DNA of 11,743 bases from Novosphingobium sp. UBA6722 (GTDB lineage: Bacteria; Pseudomonadota; Alphaproteobacteria; Sphingomonadales; Sphingomonadaceae): NCBI GenBank assembly GCA_002454125.1, contig DKII01000130.1:1213-12955 (forward strand), written 5' to 3'. Shown here piece after piece: positions 6,244-11,743 of this stretch (position 1 is the stretch's first letter; each line of letters opens with the position of its first letter). The translations under genes and the position numbers were made by a program. The notes under the pieces were generated by a model. The model was not told where the DNA came from, did no database searches, and was given only the letters and a program-made list of their open reading frames with translations.

Positions 6244-7863
6244 ATGGCCACGCAGACTGCCCACCACGAACCTTCCGCCGCTGACATGCGCCTGGTGATT
6301 GGCGCATCATCGGCCGGCACCGTGTTCGAATGGTATGACTTCTTCATTTACGGTGCGCTGGGCGCGATCCTGTCGAAGACGTTCTTCCCGACCGGGAACG
6401 CCACGCTCGAAATGCTGCTGTTCTGGCTGGTCTTCGCCGTCGGCTTTGGCTTCCGCCCGCTCGGTGCGATCCTGTTCGGCTATCTGGGTGACAAGCTCGG
6501 GCGCAAGTACACCTTCCTGGTGACCGTGACCCTGATGGGGATTGCCACGGCCGGGGTCGGCCTGATCCCCTCGGCAGCGGAAATCGGCCTGTGGGCGCCG
6601 GCTATCGTCATCCTGCTGCGTATTCTGCAGGGCCTGGCGCTAGGCGGGGAATATGGCGGCGCAGCGATCTATGTTGCAGAGCATTCCCCGTTCCACCGCC
6701 GCGGCTATTTCACCAGTTACATCCAGGCCAGCGTGGTTGGTGGCTTCGTTCTCAGCCTGGTCGTCGTGCTGGGCTGCAAGGCGGCGATGAGCCCCGAAAC
6801 CTGGAACGCCTGGGGCTGGCGCGTGCCCTTCCTGCTCAGCCTGCTCCTGCTCGCCATTTCGCTGTGGATGCGGGTGAAGCTCTCCGAAAGCCCGGTGTTC
6901 CAGGCGATGAAGGAAGCTGGTGAGACGGCCGGCAATCCGTTCGTCGAAAGCTTCACTTACCCCGGTAACAAGAAACGGATCTTCATTGCCCTGTTCGGCA
7001 TTGCTGCGGGCCTGACGGTGATCTGGTACACCGCGATGTTCTCCGGCCTCGCCTTCCTGCAGAACGCCATGCACGTGGAAAGCACCACGGCCGAGATCAT
7101 CGTTGGTATCGCCGCGCTGATCGGGATGGGCTTCTACATCTACTTTGGCAGCCTGTCGGATCGGATTGGGCGCAAGAAGCCGATCGTGATCGGCTACATC
7201 CTGACCTTGCTGCTGCTGTTCCCGACCTTCTGGTTCATCGGCTCGGTCGCCAAGAACCCGGCGCAGCATGCCGCGATCGAATGGACGATCCGCGGCAGCG
7301 ACTGTGCCTATGACCCGTTCTCCACCAAGCAGAAGACCCAGTGCGGCAAGCTGATGGGCGATTTTGCCGGGGCCGGGATCGGCTACACGCTTGAACAGGG
7401 TGACAAGCTTGAACTCGTCATGGGCGGCAGCGAAGTGATCGCGCTCGACGGGCTCAACTGGGACGATGCCAAGGCCCGCAAGGCCGAGATCGAAGCCCGC
7501 GCCGGCAAGACCGTGTTCAACTTCGAAAAGCACAAGCCAAGCCTCGGCCAGTCGGCCCTGATCATTGGCGCACTGCTGGTGCTGATGGCGCTGTCTGCGG
7601 CCACCTATGGCCCGGTCGCGGCGCTGCTGGCGGAGATGTTCCCGCCCAAGGTCCGCTACAGCTCGATGTCGATCCCTTACCATATCGGAACCGGCTATTT
7701 CGGCGGCTTCCTGCCGTTCATTGCCGGCTACATCGTCGCACGGACCGGCGATCCCTATTCGGGGCTGTGGTACACCTGGGGCGTCGTGCTGATGGCATTG
7801 ATCGTCGCCTGGTGGGGTCTGCCGGATGGCAAGCCGCGCGACTTCGCTGACGATGCCAGCTGA
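6244..7863 (+). CDS. MFS transporter, metabolite:H+ symporter (MHS) family, with large periplasmic loop
   Basis: A 539-residue inner-membrane secondary transporter, probably proton-driven uptake of an organic acid, amino acid or osmolyte. MHS features: ASSAGTVFEWYDFFIYG at 21-37 in TM1; the loop 2-3 motif GYLGDKLGRK at 79-88; RILQGLALGGEYGGA at 126-140; and the second-half repeat of the loop motif, GSLSDRIGRKKP, at 302-313. Twelve TM segments fit. An insertion of about 95 residues (337-435) between TM9 and TM10 should face the periplasm. It has two cysteines (C354, C367) that could form a disulfide, and a charged helical stretch at 406-420. ProP/KgtP-like relatives are roughly 430-500 residues, so the loop explains the extra length. 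I recall similar loops in other proteobacterial MHS proteins, so it may be a subfamily trait. Substrate unknown. Its end overlaps the alr start. Confidence 0.9.
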   Translation: MATQTAHHEPSAADMRLVIGASSAGTVFEWYDFFIYGALGAILSKTFFPTGNATLEMLLFWLVFAVGFGFRPLGAILFGYLGDKLGRKYTFLVTVTLMGIATAGVGLIPSAAEIGLWAPAIVILLRILQGLALGGEYGGAAIYVAEHSPFHRRGYFTSYIQASVVGGFVLSLVVVLGCKAAMSPETWNAWGWRVPFLLSLLLLAISLWMRVKLSESPVFQAMKEAGETAGNPFVESFTYPGNKKRIFIALFGIAAGLTVIWYTAMFSGLAFLQNAMHVESTTAEIIVGIAALIGMGFYIYFGSLSDRIGRKKPIVIGYILTLLLLFPTFWFIGSVAKNPAQHAAIEWTIRGSDCAYDPFSTKQKTQCGKLMGDFAGAGIGYTLEQGDKLELVMGGSEVIALDGLNWDDAKARKAEIEARAGKTVFNFEKHKPSLGQSALIIGALLVLMALSAATYGPVAALLAEMFPPKVRYSSMSIPYHIGTGYFGGFLPFIAGYIVARTGDPYSGLWYTWGVVLMALIVAWWGLPDGKPRDFADDAS

Positions 7864-8896
7864 GCTGCCGCCAGCCACGCTGCGCCTCTCGATCGACCGT
7901 GAAGCGCTCGCCGCGAACTGGCGGGCGCTTGACCGGCTGTCAGGGCAGGCAGCGGCTGGCGCGGCGGTAAAGGCCGATGCCTATGGGCTCGGCGTGGCGG
8001 TCGCGGCGCCTGTGCTGCGCGATGCTGGTTGCCGCGATTTCTTCGTGGCGCACTGGCAGGAAGTCCCGCCGCTGCTGGATCATGTGCCGGCCGGCTCCGT
8101 GGCGGTGCTGCACGGTCCGGTGACCGCAGCTGACGCGGCCTTTGCCAAGGCCAGCGGCGTTCGCCCGGTCATTAATTCGCTCCACCAGGCGCGGCTCTGG
8201 CTGGAGGCAGGCGGCGGCGTCTGCGACGTCATGGTCGATACCGGGATCAATCGGATCGGTCTTGGCCTGACGGATCTTACGGACCCTGTGCTTGGTCAGT
8301 TGCAGATCGATGTGCTGCACTCGCACCTCGCTTCAGCCGACGAAGATTCCGCACTCAATGCTGCGCAGCAAAATCGCTGGAATGCTGCACGCGGCATGGT
8401 GCAGCATAATCGCGCCAGTCTTGCGAACAGCGCCGGTATCGCGCTTGGCGCCGCCTATCACGGCGACCTGACCCGGCCAGGTCTGGCGCTCTATGGCGGG
8501 GTGCCTTGCGCTGCGCTGGCCAGCGAAATCCGGCAGGTTGCCGCGCCGGAAGCGGCGCTGGTCCAGGTGCGCCAGATCGCCGCTGGCGAGAGCGTGGGGT
8601 ACAACGCAACCTTTATCGCACCGCAGACGATGCGGATTGGGGTTGTCAGCCTGGGCTATGCCGATGGCTATCTGCGGGCGTGGTCGGGCAAGGGCATGCT
8701 GCGCAGCATGGGGCGACCAGTGCCGGTGCTTGGCCGCGTTTCGATGGACATGACGGTGGTCGATCTCACCGCTGCGCCGGACCTGCGCGAAGGCGATTGG
8801 CTCACCGCAGATTACAGCCTTCCCGAGGCGGCTGCGGCAACCGGCCTGTCGCAATATGAACTGCTAACCGTGCTGGGCCTGCGCTTCGCACGCTGA
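7853..8896 (+). CDS. alr: Alanine racemase
   Basis: PLP-dependent enzyme interconverting L- and D-alanine, supplying D-alanine for peptidoglycan in the cytoplasm. It has 347 residues from the ATG at 7853. Visible motifs: the PLP lysine K40 in AAVKADAYGLG; DTGINRIGL at 129-137; the HSHLASADE region at 156-164; HGDLTRPGLALYG at 203-215; the second catalytic base Y250 in SVGYNATF; LGYADGY at 267-273; and GRVSMDM at 294-300. The end YELLTVLGLR fits the family. Start choice: ATG at 7853 overlaps the transporter gene by 11 bp and gives a normal N-terminus (MPAELPPATLRLSIDREAL). An in-frame ATG at 7826 would overlap by 38 bp. Neither has a strong SD, so coupling to the upstream gene is likely. A biosynthetic (alr) rather than catabolic (dadX) role is inferred. 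Confidence 0.93.
   Translation: MPAELPPATLRLSIDREALAANWRALDRLSGQAAAGAAVKADAYGLGVAVAAPVLRDAGCRDFFVAHWQEVPPLLDHVPAGSVAVLHGPVTAADAAFAKASGVRPVINSLHQARLWLEAGGGVCDVMVDTGINRIGLGLTDLTDPVLGQLQIDVLHSHLASADEDSALNAAQQNRWNAARGMVQHNRASLANSAGIALGAAYHGDLTRPGLALYGGVPCAALASEIRQVAAPEAALVQVRQIAAGESVGYNATFIAPQTMRIGVVSLGYADGYLRAWSGKGMLRSMGRPVPVLGRVSMDMTVVDLTAAPDLREGDWLTADYSLPEAAAATGLSQYELLTVLGLRFAR
8354..8371. repeat. 18-bp exact repeat, copy 2, containing a 12-bp palindrome (inside alr)
   Basis: CTCAATGCTGCGCAGCAA occurs here and, identically and in the same orientation, at 3582-3599. The core TGCTGCGCAGCA (8359-8370) is a perfect palindrome, also found upstream of phaR at 8903-8914. It codes for part of alanine racemase here, so it could be constrained by protein as well as by DNA binding. 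Confidence 0.6.
8382..8407. repeat. Perfect 9-bp inverted repeat within alr, TGC-rich
   Basis: ATGCTGCAC (8382-8390) and GTGCAGCAT (8399-8407) are exact reverse complements with an 8-bp spacer. It lies 11 bp after the 18-bp repeat in alr, so two TGC/GCA dyads sit side by side. It could be an RNA hairpin or a dimeric protein site. Confidence 0.6.
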
Positions 8897-8984
8897 CCGT
8901 TTTGCTGCGCAGCAGGACTCATGTTGCATTGCCGTTGTTGCGGGTGCTAACAGTGCTGCAACTGCACAGGCAAAGGGGAACCTC
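8897..8984 (+). promoter_or_regulatory. phaR leader: TGC/GCA-rich candidate operator and promoter
   Basis: This 88-bp gap holds a perfect palindrome TGCTGCGCAGCA (8903-8914), further TTGCA and TTGCC words, and the direct repeat CTGCA-A-CTGCA (8956-8966), which lies within GTGC-N7-GCAC (8953-8967). PhaR proteins are known to bind TGC-rich DNA and to repress their own gene, so autoregulation is a natural reading. A weak promoter may be TTGCAT (8924-8929), 17 bp, then CTAACA (8947-8952); its start point would fall in the CTGCA repeats. A clear SD, AGGGGA (8974-8979), precedes the ATG by 5 nt. Confidence 0.5.
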
Positions 8985-9533
8985 ATGGCCCAGGCCAAAG
9001 GCGATACCGTAATCATCAAGAAGTACGCCAACCGGCGGCTCTACAACACCCAGTCATCGAGCTACATCACGCTGGAACACCTCGCGAAGATGACGCGTGA
9101 GGGGGTGGAGTTCAAAGTTCTCGACGCCAAGACCGGGGCCGACATCACCCATCAGATCCTGACCCAGATCATCATGGAAGAGGAAAGCTCGACCGGGGAG
9201 CAGATGCTGCCGGTAAACTTCCTGCGCCAGCTGATCGGAATGTACGGCAATTCGATGCAGAGCCTGGTGCCGCATTACCTGGAAGCCTCGATGGAGAACT
9301 TCCGCTCCAACCAGGCCAAGCTGCGCGAGGCGTTTGAGAGCAGCCTGGGCAACAATCCGCTCGCCAAGCTGGCCCAGCGCAACCTTGAGATGTTCAAGGC
9401 AGCCGCCTCGGCCTTCGTTCCGGGCCTCGCAGACAGCAAGAGTGGCGGCGGCGAAAACAAGGACGACGAGATTGCCCAGCTCCGCGCCCAGATGGCGGCC
9501 ATGCAGAAGAAGCTCGACGAACTCAGCAAGTAA
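8985..9533 (+). CDS. phaR: Polyhydroxyalkanoate synthesis repressor PhaR
   Basis: A 182-residue DNA-binding regulator that senses PHA (storage polyester). When polymer is absent it represses phasin and its own gene; it leaves DNA when it binds nascent PHA granules. The N-terminal PHB/PHA accumulation DNA-binding domain is unmistakable: IIKKYANRRLYNT at 10-22, SSYITLEHLAKMTREG at 25-40, FKVLDAKTGADITHQILTQI at 43-62. The regulatory domain follows at about 73-115 (MLPVNFLRQLIGMYGNSM). After a helical stretch and a flexible Gly/Ser/Asn segment (151-159), residues 160-182 form a coiled coil (DDEIAQLRAQMAAMQKKLDEL), probably for oligomerisation. The ATG at 8985 has a good SD. No phaC, phaP or phaZ gene is in the window, so its main targets lie elsewhere. 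TGC-rich palindromes upstream suggest autoregulation. Confidence 0.95.
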   Translation: MAQAKGDTVIIKKYANRRLYNTQSSSYITLEHLAKMTREGVEFKVLDAKTGADITHQILTQIIMEEESSTGEQMLPVNFLRQLIGMYGNSMQSLVPHYLEASMENFRSNQAKLREAFESSLGNNPLAKLAQRNLEMFKAAASAFVPGLADSKSGGGENKDDEIAQLRAQMAAMQKKLDELSK

Positions 9534-9553
9534 CAGGGGCCAAGTCACACCGC

Positions 9554-9582
9554 TTGCCGGGGCGAGGGCGCTCGGCTATCGC
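9554..9582 (+). promoter_or_regulatory. Candidate proS promoter, almost at the start codon
   Basis: TTGCCG (9554-9559) and TATCGC (9577-9582) are separated by 17 bp. Read as the Caulobacter-type consensus, it is TTGCCGG, 14 bp, then GCTATCGC, compared with TTGACGS and GCTANAWC. The -10 ends 8 nt before the ATG at 9591, so the mRNA would have almost no leader. There is no good SD before proS. Compare the matching site before radA. Confidence 0.45.
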
Positions 9583-9590
9583 GCGGCCCC

Positions 9591-11123
9591 ATGAAACACG
9601 CCCTTTCCGTCACCCGCGCCGACGATTTCGCCCAATGGTATCAGGAAGTCATCTCTGAAGCAGAGATGGCCGAGGAAAGCGGCGTGCGTGGCTGCATGGT
9701 GATCAAGCCATGGGGCTATGGCATCTGGGAGCGGATCCAGCACCTGATGGACGCGCGGATCAAGGCCGCCGGCGTCCAGAACTGCTATTTCCCGCTGTTC
9801 ATCCCGCTGTCCTACTTCGCCAAAGAGGCCGAGCACGTTGACGGCTTTGCCAAGGAAATGGCGGTCGTCACCCATCACCGCCTGATCCAGGACGGCAAGG
9901 GCGGGCTGGTGCCCGATCCGGAAGCCAAGCTGGAAGAGCCGCTGATCGTCCGCCCGACTTCCGAAACGGTGATCGGCCAGGCGATGAGCCGCTGGATCCA
10001 GTCGTGGCGCGATCTGCCGCTGCTGACCAACCAGTGGGCCAACGTGGTGCGCTGGGAAATGCGTACCCGCATGTTCCTGCGCACCAGCGAATTCCTCTGG
10101 CAGGAAGGGCACACCGCGCACGCCAATCGCGACGATGCCATGGCCGAAACGCTCCGGGCGCTTGAGATGTACCGCAGCCATGCCGAGGAAGACCTCGCCA
10201 TGCCGGTGGTCGCCGGTGAGAAGCCTGAGAACGAGCGCTTCCCCGGTGCGGTGGCGACCTATTCGATCGAAGCCATGATGCAGGATGGCAAGGCGCTGCA
10301 GGCCGGCACCTCGCATTACCTCGGTACCGGCTTCGCCGAAGCGGCTAACATCCGCTACCAGGACAAGGAAGGCGGGCAGCAGCTTTGCCACACGACTTCG
10401 TGGGGTGTCTCCACCCGCCTGATCGGCGGTGTAATCATGACCCACGGCGATGACGATGGCCTGCGCGTGCCGCCGCGCATCGCGCCGCATCAGATCGTGA
10501 TCCTGCCGATGCTGCGCGAGGATGATGGTGACGAAGCGCTGCTCGCTTATTGTGAGGAACTGCGCGCTGCGCTGGCCAAGCAATGGGCCCTGGGCGAACC
10601 GATCCGCGTGCTGCTCGACAAGCGGGCTGGCAAGGCAACTGCCAAGCGCTGGGGCTGGGTCAGGAAGGGTGTGCCGCTGATCCTCGAAATCGGTGGCCGT
10701 GATGCTGCTGGTGGGCAGGTTTCGGCCGTGCGCCGCGATCGGCTGTACCGCGAGGATGGCAAGGTCAACTTCGTCGGCCAGTCGCGCGAGGACTTCCTCT
10801 CCGCCGCCCCCGGTGAACTCGAAGACATCCAGCGCTCGCTCCATACGGAGGCCACCGCGCGCCGAGATGCGCAGATCCACCGCGGCGTTACCGACCTGAC
10901 CGCACTCGAAGCCTTCTTCAGCGCCGACCAGCGCTATCCGGGCTGGGTCGAAGTGCTGTGGTCGCGCCCGTCTGGCGCGGCGCTCGATGCGGTCGTGGCC
11001 AAGCTCAAGGCGCTCAAGCTGACCATCCGCAATACGCCGATGAACGGGGAGCCGGTCAGCGGCACCTGCCTTTTCACCGGCGAACCGGCGGTGGAACGCA
11101 TCTACGTCGCCCGGGCTTATTGA
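9591..11123 (+). CDS. proS: Prolyl-tRNA synthetase, archaeal/eukaryotic-like (type 3)
   Basis: Class II synthetase charging tRNA-Pro in the cytoplasm; 510 residues. It lacks the long editing insertion of the typical bacterial form and follows the archaeal/eukaryotic architecture. Motif 1 region YGIWERIQHLMDARIKAAG at 43-61; RPTSETVIG at 121-129; motif 2 RWEMRTRMFLRTSEFLWQEG at 154-173; GTSHYLGTGFAEA at 239-251; motif 3 region TSWGVSTRLIGGVIMTHGDD at 268-287. An anticodon-binding domain begins at about 295 (PRIAPHQIVILPM). The C-terminal domain ends in the characteristic tyrosine (VERIYVARAY). Its zinc site has decayed: only C493 remains of the usual four cysteines. A type 3 enzyme is recalled in other sphingomonads, so it may be this lineage's only ProRS. 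SD is poor; a promoter abuts the start. rnr follows 4 bp after the stop. Confidence 0.95.
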   Translation: MKHALSVTRADDFAQWYQEVISEAEMAEESGVRGCMVIKPWGYGIWERIQHLMDARIKAAGVQNCYFPLFIPLSYFAKEAEHVDGFAKEMAVVTHHRLIQDGKGGLVPDPEAKLEEPLIVRPTSETVIGQAMSRWIQSWRDLPLLTNQWANVVRWEMRTRMFLRTSEFLWQEGHTAHANRDDAMAETLRALEMYRSHAEEDLAMPVVAGEKPENERFPGAVATYSIEAMMQDGKALQAGTSHYLGTGFAEAANIRYQDKEGGQQLCHTTSWGVSTRLIGGVIMTHGDDDGLRVPPRIAPHQIVILPMLREDDGDEALLAYCEELRAALAKQWALGEPIRVLLDKRAGKATAKRWGWVRKGVPLILEIGGRDAAGGQVSAVRRDRLYREDGKVNFVGQSREDFLSAAPGELEDIQRSLHTEATARRDAQIHRGVTDLTALEAFFSADQRYPGWVEVLWSRPSGAALDAVVAKLKALKLTIRNTPMNGEPVSGTCLFTGEPAVERIYVARAY

Positions 11124-11127
11124 GTTG

Positions 11128-11743
11128 GTGAAACGACCCAAGCCTCAGCCCGGCCTGCCGAGCCGCCAGCAGATCCTGGATTTCATTGCGAGCAGTGCGG
11201 AACCCGCCGGCAAGCGCGAGATCGCGCGCGCCTTTGGCCTCAAGGGGCAGGAGAAGATCCAGCTCAAGGCCCTACTCAAGGACATGGCCGAGGAAGGCCT
11301 GATCGACGGTAACCGCAGTGCCTTCCACCGCATGGGCGGCGTGCCCAAGGTGACCGTGCTCCGTGTGATCGGAACCGAGGATGGCGAAGCCCTGGCCGTG
11401 CCAGACACCTGGCAGCCGGAAGAGGCCGTGCCGCCGCCGCGCCTGCGCCTGATCGAGCAGCGCAAGCAGCAGGCCTTGCGCGTGGGTGACCGGGTTCTGG
11501 CCCGGACCGAGGAAACCGCCACGGGCTGGATTGCCCACCCGATGAAGAAGCTGCCGGCCCGGACCGAGCAGATCATGGGCGTGGTGGAGATCGACGGCGC
11601 CGGGAAGGGCTGGCTCGCCCCGGTGGACAAGCGCGAACGCCATTCGCAGCCGATTGCCGACCTCGGCGGGGCGGAGGCCGGGCAACTGGTGCTGGCCGAG
11701 CCGGCCGGGCGCAGTCCGCGCTCGGGCGTGAAGGTCACCGATG
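11128..11743 (+). CDS. rnr: Ribonuclease R, N-terminal part (3' end outside window)
   Basis: Processive 3'-to-5' exoribonuclease that degrades structured RNA and helps in tmRNA and rRNA quality control. About 205 residues are visible, open to the window edge. The first in-frame ATG lies well inside the conserved region, so the start is non-ATG: GTG at 11128 (then KRPKPQPGLPSRQQILDFI), or TTG at 11125 directly before it. An N-terminal winged-helix domain covers about residues 12-72 (SRQQILDFIASSAEPAGKRE, IARAFGLKGQEKIQLKALLK, DMAEEGLIDG). It is followed by the conserved FHRMGGVPKVTVLRV and by cold-shock-type beta segments around 115-205 (LRVGDRVLARTEE, MGVVEIDGAGKGWLAPVDKRE). The catalytic RNB domain and S1 domain lie beyond the edge. 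It begins 4 bp after the proS stop without a clear SD, so coupling with proS is likely. Confidence 0.88.
   Translation, partial: MKRPKPQPGLPSRQQILDFIASSAEPAGKREIARAFGLKGQEKIQLKALLKDMAEEGLIDGNRSAFHRMGGVPKVTVLRVIGTEDGEALAVPDTWQPEEAVPPPRLRLIEQRKQQALRVGDRVLARTEETATGWIAHPMKKLPARTEQIMGVVEIDGAGKGWLAPVDKRERHSQPIADLGGAEAGQLVLAEPAGRSPRSGVKVTD

Noticed and set aside
6640..7878. Minus-strand open frame (412 codons) opposite the MFS gene
   Set aside because: Mirror frame of a membrane protein; composition dominated by Gln, Arg and His and no domain.
9576..11141. Minus-strand open frame (521 codons) opposite proS
   Set aside because: proS is unmistakable on the plus strand; the antisense product has the His/Arg/Gly composition of a mirror frame and no motif.
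1..11743. A new defence, mobile or biosynthetic system
   Set aside because: All genes belong to recognised families, mostly housekeeping; no integrase, transposase, toxin-antitoxin pair, CRISPR repeat or compositionally odd island is visible.

Overview
The window is high-GC (by eye about 65%), almost entirely coding, chromosomal DNA. The gene families and their similarity to remembered proteins suggest an alphaproteobacterium, most likely of the order Sphingomonadales (Novosphingobium, Sphingobium or Erythrobacter type). The evidence is a PhaR-type PHA regulator, an alphaproteobacterial IscU-like scaffold variant, an archaeal/eukaryotic-type ProRS and promoter-like sites resembling the alphaproteobacterial consensus. 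This assignment is inference from recall, not a database search. I see no insertion sequence, phage gene, tRNA, rRNA or CRISPR array.

Layout. (1) 1-496: the 3' end of dnaJ, cut by the window edge. (2) 544-1455: a secreted metallo-beta-lactamase-fold hydrolase whose Shine-Dalgarno lies in a perfect hairpin. (3) 1452-3773, minus strand: a 773-residue patatin-like phospholipase, convergent with the MBL gene so that the two stop codons overlap. (4) 3774-3861: a short divergent promoter region. (5) 3862-6209: a tight plus-strand set of radA, cvpA and a degenerate Fe-S scaffold gene starting at TTG. (6) 6244-8896: an MHS-family MFS transporter with a large periplasmic loop, overlapping by 11 bp an alanine racemase gene. 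(7) 8897-9533: a TGC/GCA-rich leader and phaR, the polyhydroxyalkanoate regulator. (8) 9591-11123: proS. (9) 11128 to the edge: the 5' end of rnr (RNase R), starting at GTG or TTG directly after proS.

Functionally this is mostly housekeeping: protein folding (DnaJ), recombination repair (RadA), a membrane protein (CvpA), Fe-S handling, cell-wall D-alanine supply (Alr), carbon storage control (PhaR), translation (ProS) and RNA turnover (RNase R). I do not see a new multi-gene system. The points most worth checking are regulatory or concern lost residues: an SD-sequestering hairpin just after dnaJ, two matching promoters that sit almost on the radA and proS start codons (possible leaderless mRNAs), a family of TGC-rich palindromes around phaR with an exact 18-bp copy pair elsewhere, an Fe-S scaffold lacking the third cysteine, and a ProRS whose C-terminal zinc site has decayed.
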